A stretch of DNA of 62,122 nt, from positions 1-62,122 of the forward strand of contig CACZWU010000002.1 in assembly GCA_902784965.1 (NCBI GenBank), in the 5' to 3' direction. Every line of letters starts with the position of its first letter. The first letter of the stretch is position 1. Below the pieces are notes generated by a model. That model saw only the letters and a list, made by a program, of their open reading frames with translations, searched no databases and had not been told where the DNA came from. Origin of the DNA: an uncultured Bacteroidia bacterium (lineage in GTDB: Bacteria > Bacteroidota > Bacteroidia > Bacteroidales > UBA932). Both the position numbers and the translations under genes were made by a program. Shown here in pieces: positions 14,037 to 23,655 of this stretch.

Positions 14037-14930
14037 TTACGCAACAATTATTTCCCGGGCCTTTTCCCGATCGAGATGCAGTTGCGCCTTCAGCGCTTCG
14101 AGCGAATCGAAACGCCGCTCGTCGCGGAGCCGGGCGCAGAAAGCGATCTGCAGGTCGAGCCCGTAGATCTCCTGGTCGAAATCGAGAATGTGCGTTTCGA
14201 TGGTCCGGGCGTCCGAAAGCCCCACCGTGGGCCTGCGGCCGATGTTGCAAACGCCCTTGTAGCGCTGTCCCAGCACGGTCGCCTCCACGGCATAGACCCC
14301 GTCGGCCGGCACGAGCTTGAGGGGCTCGTAAAGCTGCATGTTGGCCGTCGGGAACCCGAGGGTCCGGCCGATCCGGTTGCCCGCCACCACCACGCCGAGC
14401 ATCGCATAGCGGTAACCCAGCATCCTTTCGGCCAGCTGTACGTCGCCGGCGGCCAGCGCCTTGCGCACCTGTGTCGAGCTGATGACCACGTCGCTGCCCT
14501 CGGAGAAGGCCTCCACCTGGACGGGCGTCACACCACAGTGCGACACCATCTCCATCATCTGCGCGGTCGATTCGAAACTGTCGTGGCCCAAGCGGTGGTC
14601 GTAGCCCAGCACCAGCGCCGTCACGCCCAGCCGTTCCACCAGGTATTCCCGGATAAAGGATTCGGCCGAAAGCTGGCTGAAAGCCCGGTTGAAGGGCAGG
14701 ACCTCGAAACGGTCCACCCCATAGTCCAGGCAGCGCTGCCGTTTCTCCTGCAGGGTCGAGAGCAGGCGCAGACGGTCGGCATCCTGCTGCAGGACGCTGC
14801 GCGGATGCGGCCAGAATGTGACCAGCACGCTCTCCTCGCCCCGCTCACGGGCGACGGCGCACAACTGGTCGATCACTTGCTTGTGTCCCAGATGTACGCC
14901 GTCGAAAAAACCGGTCGCTGCTACAGCCAT
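14037..14930 (-). CDS. ribF: Bifunctional riboflavin kinase/FAD synthetase
   Basis: RibF phosphorylates riboflavin to FMN and adenylates it to FAD. The 297-residue protein has the FAD synthetase domain with GFFDGVHLGH near the start and ISSTQVRKAL near residue 145. The C-terminal riboflavin kinase domain has GRTLGFPTANM. It overlaps the end of the glycogen synthase-phosphorylase gene by 10 nt, so it is probably the last gene of the leftward glycogen transcript. The pairing with glycogen genes seems to be positional rather than functional. Confidence 0.95.
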   Translation of the reverse strand: MAVAATGFFDGVHLGHKQVIDQLCAVARERGEESVLVTFWPHPRSVLQQDADRLRLLSTLQEKRQRCLDYGVDRFEVLPFNRAFSQLSAESFIREYLVERLGVTALVLGYDHRLGHDSFESTAQMMEMVSHCGVTPVQVEAFSEGSDVVISSTQVRKALAAGDVQLAERMLGYRYAMLGVVVAGNRIGRTLGFPTANMQLYEPLKLVPADGVYAVEATVLGQRYKGVCNIGRRPTVGLSDARTIETHILDFDQEIYGLDLQIAFCARLRDERRFDSLEALKAQLHLDREKAREIIVA

Positions 14931-17900
14931 TTCACCAATTCAAAGTCCTGGCGATGCGGCAGGTCGGGATTCTTGGCGAAGATACGGGCCGCCGTTTCAT
15001 AGGTACCCGAAACTTCAGGCATGACCTCGGCGCCGTAGGAAGCCACTCCCACGTCGGAGCTCTTGAGTTGGAACGGATAGACACCCACGATGTGGTGCTC
15101 GCCCTTGGCATTCACCTCGGTGAGCAGGATCTCGGCGCCGATGTCCTCCGGATCGAGGTCCCCGATCGAGAGCACGAGTTCGGCCGAATACGACTGGCCC
15201 AGCGTAATCGAGGAATGGGCGATGGACGGACGCGTAAACGAGACGACCTCGATGTGCGGCCATTCGCGGCGGACCCGCTTCTTCCAGAAGGCGATTTCGC
15301 GGGCGAGGGCGAAGTCGTCGGCCAGCAGCCGGTCGGCACGCTCTTTCAGCGGCTCGTAATACTTCACGCAGTAGTCGGTCATCATCCGGTTGGTGGTAAA
15401 GTTGCAGGCCACCAGCGCAACCGTGTTCTTGATGGTCTGGATCCAGGTCTTCGAGAGGCCGTTGGCATCTTTGGCATAGAAACTTGGCACGATCTCGGTC
15501 TCCAGGATGTTGTAGATGGTCGAGGAGTCGAGGTCATCCTGGAAGGACTGGTTGTCATAGGTACGCTCCATCTTGAGCGCCCAGCCGGCACCCGGCTTGT
15601 AACCCTCTACCCACCAGCCGTCAAGCACCGAGAAGTGCATGACGCCGTTCATCACGGCTTTCTCGCCGCTGGTGCCGGAGGCTTCCTGCGGACGGGTCGG
15701 GTTGTTCATCCACACGTCCACGCCCTGCACGAGCAGTTTGGCGATGGTGATGTCGTAGTTCGGCACAAACACGATCTTGCCCAGGAACTGCGGCATCTTC
15801 GAGATGTCGATGATGCGCTTGATCAAGTCCTGTCCCGCTTTGTCGGCGGGATGCGCCTTGCCGGCGAAGAGGAACTGAACGGGATGCTTTTCATCGTTGA
15901 TGATATCGTTCAGGCGATCAAGGTTACTGAAAAGTAGCGTAGCCCGCTTGTAGGTGGCGAAGCGGCGCGCGAAACCGATGGTCAGTACGTCGTCGCGCAG
16001 GGTCTTGCGGATCTTGACGATCTCGTGCGGCGAATAATGGTTTGTCAGCGTGGTATCGGCGATCATCTCCTTGACCCGGTCAATCAGGCGCTTGCGCAGC
16101 GTCTGGCGGATCCGCCAGATCTTCTCGTCAGGGACTTCGTAGATGCCCTCGAAGCAGCGTTTGTCGTAGTGATGGGTCTTGAATTCCTTGCCGAATACGC
16201 TTTCGTGGACCTCTTTCCATTCAGGTGCCGTCCAGGTGGGATAGTGCACGCCGTTGGTAACAGAGCTCACGTTGAGCTCTTCCGTCAGGTAGCCGGGCCA
16301 CATCGGAGCGAAAATCTTCTGGCTTACACGACCGTGCAGCCAGCTCACGCCGTTGATCTCCTGAGAGAGGTTGGCGGCCAGAAAACTCATCGAGAACTTT
16401 TCGCCCGGGTCGTCGACATGAATCTTGCCCAGGCTCATAAAGGTCCGCCAGTCGATCTTCATGCGGTCCGGATAGTGGGAGATATACACGCGGAGCAGGT
16501 CTTCCGTGAAGGCGTCGTGGCCGGCGGGCACCGGCGTGTGCGTTGTAAAGAGCGAAGAGGCACGCACCACTTCCAGCGCTTCCGGATATGAGAGGTTGTC
16601 ATTCTGGATGTATTCGCGCAGACGCTCGAAGCCGTTGAAGGCGGCGTGGCCCTCGTTGCAATGGTACACGTCGGCCTGGATGCCCAGGGCGCGCAGGGCA
16701 CGTACACCGCCCACACCCAGCAGGAGCTCCTGCTTGAGGCGGTTTTCCCAGTCGCCGCCATAGAGCTGGTGCGTCACCTGGCGGTCTTCGGGCAGGTTGT
16801 CTTCGTAGTCGGTGTCGAGCAGGTAGAGGTCGGTGCGGCCCACCTCCACCCGCCAGATGCGGGCATTGAGGTTACGGCCCGGGAAGGCGACCCGGATCGT
16901 CAGCCAGTTGCCGTCCTCGTCGCGCACGGGAGACGCCGGGATCTTGGTGAAGTCCTGCGGCGTATAATCGGCGATCTGGTCGCCATAGGCGGAAAGGCGC
17001 TGGGTAAAATAGCCGTGCCGGTACAGCAGGCCGATGGCAGTCATGTGTACCTTCATGTCGGAAGCTTCCTTCAGGTAGTCGCCGGCCAGGATGCCGAGGC
17101 CGCCCGAGTAGATCTTCAGGGAGGTGTCGATGCCGTATTCCATGCAGAAATAGGCCACGTGTGCGCCGGAACGGGAATCTTTCTCGGCCATATAGGCGCT
17201 GAATTCCGCGTAGACCTTGTCGAGACGGTCGAGGAACACGGGATCCTGTTCCAGCTTGCGGTATTGCTTGAGCGGAATCTTGTCGAGGAGCAGGAGCGGA
17301 TTGCCACCCACCTGCTTCCAGAGCTCGGGATCGATGTCGCGGAACAGCGAGATGGCCGACTCGTTCCAGCACCACCACAGGTTCTTGGCCAGAGCGTCGA
17401 GGTGTTTCAGGCGCTCAGGCAGCTCGCGGCTGACGAACACGCTGTTCCATACCGGCCGATTGGCGGCGTAGAGGTCGAACACGTGGGGTTCGTCGGGAAC
17501 TTCGGTAAACTCGCCGCGGATGGACTGTACCTTATCGATGGCAGCGGTATAGGCTTCCTGATAATAGACGATGTTGTTGCGCCACAGGGCGATTTCCGAC
17601 ACCTTCTTGGCGTTTGCGCGGTAAGCGATGCGCTCGTCGGCCGAGAGTCCGGCGGCCTCGCGGATGCGGTCCACCACACGGTCGACCACTTCGCTGTAGT
17701 TGGAATCGTTGCGCGGGATGACCAGGATGCCCGGATGCGGTTCCTCGCAATGGTCTTCCACCCATTGTCCGAAGCCGGCCAGCGACGTTGTGGTGGTAGG
17801 CACGCTGAAAGCCAGCGATTCGAGCGGGGTGTAGCCCCACGGCTCGTAATACGAAGGGAAGACCGTCAGGTCCATGCCGACCAGCAGGTCGTAGTAACGC

Positions 17901-19150
17901 ATGTTGAACACGCCGTCGTCGCCGTTCAGGTACGTGGGCACGAAGAAAACGTCCACTTTCGCCCCCACGTGGTTGTTCAGGTTGCGGCTGCGAAGGCTGC
18001 GCATCACGATGTCGTAGTCGTCCATCAGATAGTGGCTGGTCTGGGTCGTATAGTCTCCCTCGCCGCCCGCCAGCTTGGCGAGCAGATCCTTGTCGGGACC
18101 GTTGTTGCCCGAAGGCACCATGATGAAGGCCAGGATGCGGCGTCCGGCATAATCGCTGGTGTCAAGCCGGCCCAGCGCGTCGACGAACACGTCGATGCCC
18201 TTGTTGCTGTATTCATAGCGGCCGCCGATGGCCACCAGGATGCTGTCGGCCGGAAGTTCCTCGCCCGACATGGCCGAAGCCACCTCCAGCAGTTTCGTCC
18301 GGGCTTTCTTGCGGCATTCATCGTAGTGCTCCGCATCGGGCGTGAAGCTGTTCTCGAAACCGTTCGGGGTGATCACGTCGCATTCGCGTCCCAGGAACTG
18401 GCGGCATTCGCGCGCCGTGATGGAACTCACCGTCGTGAAGACGTCCGCGGCCAGGGCCGTGGCCTTCTCGAGCGAGTGCCGCGACACGACACCGTACTCG
18501 TGGGAAAGACGGTCGGCCTCCAGGTTCTGCAGCCCGTCGTAAAGCGGGATGTTTTTGCCGGCGACGCAGCGTCCGATCACCGTTGCGTGGGTGGTGAAGA
18601 TCGTGCCGATCGGCAGGTTCGACATCTTGACGTAGAGCAGGCCCGCTCCGGTCATCCACTCGTGGAACTGGGCGACGACCTTCTCGTGGGGTTTCACGTA
18701 ATAGCGCATGAAACTCTCGATGACCTTGCCGGCCGCATAGCCGAACAGGGCCGACTCCACATAATCCCAGTTGCCGCTGAGGGAGTCTACGCCGAAACGC
18801 TTCCAGAGATCGGTGAGGATATCGTCCTTATGGCCGATGAAGGTCGTGAAGTCGACCAGGATCGCCACCGGACTGCCGGCGACGTTCCAGTGACCGATCC
18901 GCAGACGAAGTCCTTCCTTGGCTGCTGCCTGCCGCCAGGAGCGGAACAGCGAAGGGTCTTCCTTGAATTCGGGGTTCTGGGCGACATCGCGCCAGACGTC
19001 AGGGCCGATATGGATATGATGGTTCTTCTTAAAAGAAGTACTGAGATACAGGGCTTTGGTGGCAATAACGGTATGGATGCCGCCTACCTTGTTGCAAACT
19101 TCCCAACTGGACTCGAACAGGTAGTCGGGCATCGTGAATTTGTCTTCCAT
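14921..19150 (-). CDS. Glycogen synthase (GT3-like) fused to alpha-glucan phosphorylase
   Basis: The 1409-residue protein joins two opposing activities. Residues of about 1-540 resemble eukaryote-type GT3 glycogen synthase: SSWEVCNKVGGIHTVI at the N-terminus, FTTHATVIGR, and the E-x7-E motif in FPSYYEPWGYTPLES near residue 435. From about 560 a DUF3417-like segment leads into a GT35 phosphorylase, with the PLP-binding region EASGTSGEKAVMNG near residue 1160. The synthase half would add glucose from a nucleotide sugar; the phosphorylase half would release glucose 1-phosphate. Both catalytic signatures look intact. The gene follows the GH57 gene by 6 nt and overlaps ribF. Similar fusions occur in Bacteroides; how the two halves are balanced is unknown. 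Confidence 0.92.
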   Translation of the reverse strand: MEDKFTMPDYLFESSWEVCNKVGGIHTVIATKALYLSTSFKKNHHIHIGPDVWRDVAQNPEFKEDPSLFRSWRQAAAKEGLRLRIGHWNVAGSPVAILVDFTTFIGHKDDILTDLWKRFGVDSLSGNWDYVESALFGYAAGKVIESFMRYYVKPHEKVVAQFHEWMTGAGLLYVKMSNLPIGTIFTTHATVIGRCVAGKNIPLYDGLQNLEADRLSHEYGVVSRHSLEKATALAADVFTTVSSITARECRQFLGRECDVITPNGFENSFTPDAEHYDECRKKARTKLLEVASAMSGEELPADSILVAIGGRYEYSNKGIDVFVDALGRLDTSDYAGRRILAFIMVPSGNNGPDKDLLAKLAGGEGDYTTQTSHYLMDDYDIVMRSLRSRNLNNHVGAKVDVFFVPTYLNGDDGVFNMRYYDLLVGMDLTVFPSYYEPWGYTPLESLAFSVPTTTTSLAGFGQWVEDHCEEPHPGILVIPRNDSNYSEVVDRVVDRIREAAGLSADERIAYRANAKKVSEIALWRNNIVYYQEAYTAAIDKVQSIRGEFTEVPDEPHVFDLYAANRPVWNSVFVSRELPERLKHLDALAKNLWWCWNESAISLFRDIDPELWKQVGGNPLLLLDKIPLKQYRKLEQDPVFLDRLDKVYAEFSAYMAEKDSRSGAHVAYFCMEYGIDTSLKIYSGGLGILAGDYLKEASDMKVHMTAIGLLYRHGYFTQRLSAYGDQIADYTPQDFTKIPASPVRDEDGNWLTIRVAFPGRNLNARIWRVEVGRTDLYLLDTDYEDNLPEDRQVTHQLYGGDWENRLKQELLLGVGGVRALRALGIQADVYHCNEGHAAFNGFERLREYIQNDNLSYPEALEVVRASSLFTTHTPVPAGHDAFTEDLLRVYISHYPDRMKIDWRTFMSLGKIHVDDPGEKFSMSFLAANLSQEINGVSWLHGRVSQKIFAPMWPGYLTEELNVSSVTNGVHYPTWTAPEWKEVHESVFGKEFKTHHYDKRCFEGIYEVPDEKIWRIRQTLRKRLIDRVKEMIADTTLTNHYSPHEIVKIRKTLRDDVLTIGFARRFATYKRATLLFSNLDRLNDIINDEKHPVQFLFAGKAHPADKAGQDLIKRIIDISKMPQFLGKIVFVPNYDITIAKLLVQGVDVWMNNPTRPQEASGTSGEKAVMNGVMHFSVLDGWWVEGYKPGAGWALKMERTYDNQSFQDDLDSSTIYNILETEIVPSFYAKDANGLSKTWIQTIKNTVALVACNFTTNRMMTDYCVKYYEPLKERADRLLADDFALAREIAFWKKRVRREWPHIEVVSFTRPSIAHSSITLGQSYSAELVLSIGDLDPEDIGAEILLTEVNAKGEHHIVGVYPFQLKSSDVGVASYGAEVMPEVSGTYETAARIFAKNPDLPHRQDFELVKWL

Positions 19151-19156
19151 CTTTGC

Positions 19157-20362
19157 TTATTTGGTTTTCTTGGCTTTGAGTCTCTCCTTGACCCGCAGTT
19201 CAAAGTCTGCGAGCACGTTCATGAAGTTGATGAACGCTTCGTACGGGGTGTCGTAAGGATTGAAATAGCTATGGACACTGCCGTCAGAGAAGAACTTGGT
19301 ACACATATAGTAGAAATGGTCGCTCTCCTGCAGTTTGCGGAAGATGCTGACCAGGTTGTCATCTTTCGTCTTGTAGACGTCGCCTTCCATCGCATAGAGC
19401 TTGTTGAAGGCTTCTTCCTGGAGCTCGTTGCCGAGCCAGGCGCTGGTGTCACGTTCCTCGTCGGCCCAGGAGATGGGATACGGCACGTGGAGCGGAGCCA
19501 CCGGCTGGTATTTGTGCGCCGCCTCGGACGGCGTGCAGAATTCGATGTCGCGCGCAAGGATGGCGGCGGGCAGGGCATTCATGAAGTCGAAAATGCCACT
19601 GGCACTGCGCTGGTGCTCGCCGAAGGTCTCGTAATCCATGAAGAGGTTGAGCACGTCGCTCTTCTCAAGCTCGGCCACCACCCAGTCGGCAAACTTGTCG
19701 GCGGTCAGCGGCCAGCTGCTCCAACCCTTGTCGGAGAAACGGAAAGCGATGTCGTCGCTCAGGGTGAAGTTGCGGAGCAACAGCTTCAGACGCGGATTGA
19801 CGGCGTTGGCATACACGAAGTCCGGGCTCTTCCAGCCCAGGATATGCTTGGCGCCCTCGGTCAGCATCACGTCGTAGCCCATGCCGGCCACCGTCTCGCC
19901 GATGGCATCGGAATAAATGAGCTCGGTGTTGCGGAACACCGTGGGCTTGACACCGAAGAGGCGTTTCATCAGGTCGGCGTGCTGTTTCACCTGTTTCTTG
20001 AACTCGGCGGTCGAAGCGAGGGAGGCCAGCGAATGGGAATAGGTTTCACTGAGGAACTCCACGCAACCCGTGGCGGCCAGGGCCTTGAAGCTGTCGATGA
20101 CCTCAGGTACATAGCGCTCAAACTGCTCGAGGGCGGTGCCGGAGATGGAGAAGGCCACCTTGAAGGCGCCGTTGTTGCGCAGGATCAGGTCGTGCAGCAT
20201 CTTGTTGGCGGGCAGATAGCAACGCTCGGCCACCCGACGCACGATGGTCCGGTTGGAGAAGTCGTCGAGATAGTGGAAGTCGTTGCCGATGTCGAAGAAG
20301 CGGAACTGCCGCAGACGGTCGGGCTGATGGACCTGGAAATAGAAACAAACTGACTTATTCAT
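19157..20362 (-). CDS. GH57 family alpha-amylase-like enzyme
   Basis: The 401-residue protein begins with VCFYFQVHQPDRLR, the GH57 N-terminal signature with its His. It has the nucleophile region FRNTELIY (Glu147) and the acid region FMDYETFGEH (Asp243). GH57 enzymes act on alpha-1,4-glucans, and some are branching enzymes or 4-alpha-glucanotransferases; sequence alone does not separate these. It lacks a signal peptide, so it works in the cytoplasm on glycogen or maltodextrins. It lies between the GT4 synthase (20 nt upstream) and the synthase-phosphorylase fusion. Confidence 0.9.
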   Translation of the reverse strand: MNKSVCFYFQVHQPDRLRQFRFFDIGNDFHYLDDFSNRTIVRRVAERCYLPANKMLHDLILRNNGAFKVAFSISGTALEQFERYVPEVIDSFKALAATGCVEFLSETYSHSLASLASTAEFKKQVKQHADLMKRLFGVKPTVFRNTELIYSDAIGETVAGMGYDVMLTEGAKHILGWKSPDFVYANAVNPRLKLLLRNFTLSDDIAFRFSDKGWSSWPLTADKFADWVVAELEKSDVLNLFMDYETFGEHQRSASGIFDFMNALPAAILARDIEFCTPSEAAHKYQPVAPLHVPYPISWADEERDTSAWLGNELQEEAFNKLYAMEGDVYKTKDDNLVSIFRKLQESDHFYYMCTKFFSDGSVHSYFNPYDTPYEAFINFMNVLADFELRVKERLKAKKTK

Positions 20363-20382
20363 ATCGATACTTTTTTATTTTC

Positions 20383-21672
20383 TTATTGACCGTCAATGGC
20401 CGACTGATAGACGTCGCGCACCTTCAGGGCGGCGCCGTCCCATTTCAGGTTGTCGACTTCCTCGCGCCCCTTCTCCGCGGCCAGATGGGAGAGGGACGGA
20501 TAGTTGAGGAGTCCGTACATCGCGTCGGCCAGGGCGTTGACATCCCAGAAGTCGACCTTGATGGCATATTTGAGCACCTCGGCCACGCCCGACTGCTTCG
20601 AGATGATGGTCGGGACGTCGGTCTTCATCGCCTCGAGCGGCGAGATGCCAAAGGGTTCGGACACCGAAGGCATCACGTATACGTCGGAGAGGGCGAACAT
20701 CTTCTGCACGTCGTCGCCGCGCAGGAAGCCCGTGAAATAGAAACGGTCGGAGATGCCGAGCTTCGCCACGTAACGCACGCAGCGGTTCATCATGTCGCCG
20801 CTGCCGGCCATCACGAAACGGGTGTTCGGGCAGACCTTGAGCACCTTGGCGGCCGCCTCGATGAAATACTCGGGGCCTTTCTGGAAGGTGATGCGACCCA
20901 GGAAGGTGATGACCTTGTCGCGCACACCGCGCTCCACGGAGATCTTCTCGCGTCCGGAGAAATCGACGGCATTGTGGACCGTCACGACCTTGGCGGGATC
21001 GATGCCATATTTGTTGATGACGATGTTGCGGGTCAGGTCGCTCACGGTGATGACCTTGTCGGCCTCCAGCATGCCCATCCGCTCGATGTCGTACACCCGG
21101 GTGTCGATGTTGTCGGCGCTGCCGCGGTCGAACGAGGTGGCGTGAACGTGGATCACCAGCGGCTTGCCCGACACGCGCTTGGCGGCGATGCCGGCCAGGT
21201 AGGTGAGCCAGTCGTGGGCGTGGATCACGTCGAACGACTGCTCGGCGGCGATCGCACCGCCGACCATCGCATAGCGCGACACTTCCTCCATCAGGTTCTT
21301 GCCGTACTTGCCGGAGAACTGGTATTTCTGGCGGAACCAGAACTTGAACTCCTCGCTCTGGTTGCGCTGCTCCTCCTCGACCAGGTCGGTAAAATCGACC
21401 GGGTCGATGTAGGGATGCAGGTTGGATCCCACGCGCAGGAACTGCACCCTGCTCAGGAACTCGTCGATGTCGTGGCAGCTGTCGTAGACGGCAATGTCAC
21501 TGGCATTGATGATGCGCACGGCGCTCTGGTCTTCATCGCCGCTGGCGGAAGGCATCACGAACAGCACCTCCACCCCGGCATGCGCCAGGCCCTTGGTCAT
21601 TCCGTAGCAGGCCGTGCCCAGACCTCCCGCGATATGGGGCGGGAACTCCCAGCCGAACATCAGGACTCTCAT
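20383..21672 (-). CDS. GT4 family glycogen synthase-like glycosyltransferase
   Basis: The 429-residue protein has the GT-B layout, with MFGWEFPPHIAGGLGTACYG at the start, HAHDWLTYLAG in the N-terminal half and the E-x7-E motif SEPFGISPLEAMK. These features fit GT4 glycogen/starch synthases of the bacterial and archaeal type that elongate alpha-1,4-glucan. It overlaps the debranching gene by 4 nt (translational coupling). It is the second synthase of the locus, next to the GT3-like domain in the fusion protein. The sugar donor (UDP- or ADP-glucose) cannot be told from sequence. Confidence 0.88.
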   Translation of the reverse strand: MRVLMFGWEFPPHIAGGLGTACYGMTKGLAHAGVEVLFVMPSASGDEDQSAVRIINASDIAVYDSCHDIDEFLSRVQFLRVGSNLHPYIDPVDFTDLVEEEQRNQSEEFKFWFRQKYQFSGKYGKNLMEEVSRYAMVGGAIAAEQSFDVIHAHDWLTYLAGIAAKRVSGKPLVIHVHATSFDRGSADNIDTRVYDIERMGMLEADKVITVSDLTRNIVINKYGIDPAKVVTVHNAVDFSGREKISVERGVRDKVITFLGRITFQKGPEYFIEAAAKVLKVCPNTRFVMAGSGDMMNRCVRYVAKLGISDRFYFTGFLRGDDVQKMFALSDVYVMPSVSEPFGISPLEAMKTDVPTIISKQSGVAEVLKYAIKVDFWDVNALADAMYGLLNYPSLSHLAAEKGREEVDNLKWDGAALKVRDVYQSAIDGQ

Positions 21673-23603
21673 AACGATTCCTCCTTGTATTGCTTGATCA
21701 TATGTTTCACTCGCAGGATCTCCGACACGCTGAGCGCGGAGTTGATGGCGCCGTGCGGGATATACGGCGGATCTCCGTCGTAGATCTCGGCCACCGCGGC
21801 GATGCCATGCACGTTCATGTCTTCCTGGAAGCCGTCGATCAGTTCCTGTGCCTTGCGGACGAATGACGGGCCGAACAGCTTGAAGCAGCCGGTCACGTAA
21901 GCGCCCAGCAGCCAGGGACGCGTGCAGCCGTTGTGGGTGGCGGTGTCACGCTCTATCTGGTTGCCCTCATAACGGGAACGGTAGAGCGGGTTCTTGGGCG
22001 ACAGGGTGCGGATGCCCCGCGTCGTCACCAGTTCGCGCTCCACGGCATGCAGGATTTCGGCCTGCACTTCCTCCGAAACGGGGCTGTACGGGAGCGAGCA
22101 GGCGTACAGCTGGTTGGGACGGGTAAAGACGTTCTGTCCCTCGCGGTCGACGTAGTCGGCCAGGTGGCGGCGTTTCTCCACCCAGAACACATCGTAGAAG
22201 CAGGCCTCGATGGCGGCCTTCACCACTTCGCAGCGCTGGGTGAAGGTGCCCGGCTTGCCGAAGCATTTCTCCATGTCGAGTGCGAAGCATATAGCATTGT
22301 ACCACAAGCAGTTGGTCTCCACCTGATAACCCTTGCGCTCGGTCACGGGCTGGCCGCCGACATAGGCGTTCATCCAGCTCAGGGCCACACCGGGCTTCTC
22401 GGCCCAGATCAGGCCGTTGTCGTGGACGGTCGCCTCGGGACGCCCATCCAGGTAGCTCTGTATCACTTGCTTGAGGAATTTTCCGTATTTCGTCCAGGCG
22501 CCCTCGGCATCGCCGGTATACTGGATCAGCTGCTGCACGGCTTCAGTGAGCCGCAGCGGCGATTCCACCTGGTCGCTGCCCTTGAGGAACGGCTTCTTCT
22601 GCTCCGTCATCAGGTCGGAGAGAATCTTCTCGAAGCGCGCCACGTCGCCGTTGTTGCAGAGCGTCAGGCCCGGCAGCGAGATGGCCGTCTCGCGCATGCC
22701 GCCGATCTCGTGCCACGAGAAACCGGTGCAGATGCGGGAGTACGGGCCCACGTTGGCGAAGAGCTGCTCAGCGGCGGCCTTCAGGCAGTCGTCGTAGTTT
22801 TCGCGCGGCATCCGCCGTTTGGCTTCACGGGTGAAGAGCGCCTTGAGGTTCCTGTGTGAAACGGGCTCGGTGGAAGCGGAGAAGACGATGCTCTCCCCTT
22901 TTTCGAGCGGCAGCTCGAAAAAGCCGGGTACCAGCAGGTCTTCCTGGCAGTCGAAGCCACGCCGGTATTCTTCCTTATAGACGACGTTCCTGTACCAGTC
23001 GGGGGCGTGGACGTAGTCGCTTTTCTTCGAAATCTGCAGGTGCAGCCGCGGGAAGCCCTTGTAGAGGCAGAACGACACGCCGCCTTCTTCCGGACGGTAG
23101 TGGGTATCGGCCTCGGCGTTGGCGACGGTCAGTTCATGGATGCTACGGAAAGCCAGGTACGGTTTCAGGCGCAGCACCGTATGCGAATGCGCGTCAAGCA
23201 GCGTGTAGCGGATGAGCAACTGTCCCGCGCCGACCACGAAGAGGATCTCTTTCTTGAAAAGCATACCGCCCACCCGGTAGGTGATCACCGGGTACGGGTC
23301 CATTTCGAAATCGACGATGTACTTGTGGCCGCGGGGTTCGTAGATGTCGCCATAGCAGTGGATGCCCAGGTTGAAGGGCATGCCGTGCTGAAGGAGCGTC
23401 TCATCGAGGGCCGAGAGCAGCATATAGCGGTGACCACCGAACTTGTCGATCGGAACGGCCATGAGCCCGTGATACTTGCGGGTGTTGCAGCACACGATGG
23501 TCGTGTTGCAATAACCGCCTGCCCTGTTGGTGGCGAGCAGTTCCCGCTTGAGGGAATATTCCAGGTTCACGAGTTCCGCTTTGTTGAATTTCAAATAAGC
23601 CAT
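21669..23603 (-). CDS. Glycogen debranching enzyme (amylo-alpha-1,6-glucosidase type)
   Basis: The 644-residue protein has a bacterial/archaeal N-terminal debranching domain (NRAGGYCNTTIVCCNTRKYHG). A C-terminal (alpha/alpha)6 amylo-1,6-glucosidase domain follows, with GFSWHEIGGMRETAISLPGL-like and CTRPWLLGAYV segments. It would remove alpha-1,6-linked glucose from glycogen branches. The ATG at 23603 (MAYLKFNKAEL) is chosen; a longer in-frame version crosses the promoter. The gene heads the leftward operon debranching enzyme, GT4 synthase, GH57, synthase-phosphorylase, ribF. Confidence 0.92.
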   Translation of the reverse strand: MAYLKFNKAELVNLEYSLKRELLATNRAGGYCNTTIVCCNTRKYHGLMAVPIDKFGGHRYMLLSALDETLLQHGMPFNLGIHCYGDIYEPRGHKYIVDFEMDPYPVITYRVGGMLFKKEILFVVGAGQLLIRYTLLDAHSHTVLRLKPYLAFRSIHELTVANAEADTHYRPEEGGVSFCLYKGFPRLHLQISKKSDYVHAPDWYRNVVYKEEYRRGFDCQEDLLVPGFFELPLEKGESIVFSASTEPVSHRNLKALFTREAKRRMPRENYDDCLKAAAEQLFANVGPYSRICTGFSWHEIGGMRETAISLPGLTLCNNGDVARFEKILSDLMTEQKKPFLKGSDQVESPLRLTEAVQQLIQYTGDAEGAWTKYGKFLKQVIQSYLDGRPEATVHDNGLIWAEKPGVALSWMNAYVGGQPVTERKGYQVETNCLWYNAICFALDMEKCFGKPGTFTQRCEVVKAAIEACFYDVFWVEKRRHLADYVDREGQNVFTRPNQLYACSLPYSPVSEEVQAEILHAVERELVTTRGIRTLSPKNPLYRSRYEGNQIERDTATHNGCTRPWLLGAYVTGCFKLFGPSFVRKAQELIDGFQEDMNVHGIAAVAEIYDGDPPYIPHGAINSALSVSEILRVKHMIKQYKEESL

Positions 23604-23626
23604 ACTCACACAGAAATTAGATTGCG

Positions 23627-23634
23627 CAAAGGTA
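23627..23634 (-). promoter_or_regulatory. -7 box (TACCTTTG) for the glycogen operon
   Basis: This exact TAnnTTTG match lies 23 nt before the debranching enzyme ATG, in the 52-nt space after glgB. It implies a promoter separate from the xseAB-glgB transcript. Confidence 0.6.
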
Positions 23635-23655
23635 CGTAAAAATACTTTATAACAC

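Noticed and set aside
16646-20353. 1235-codon plus-strand frame opposite the glycogen genes
   Set aside because: It spans two real genes on the other strand, has no domain signature and fits an antisense shadow of high-GC coding DNA.
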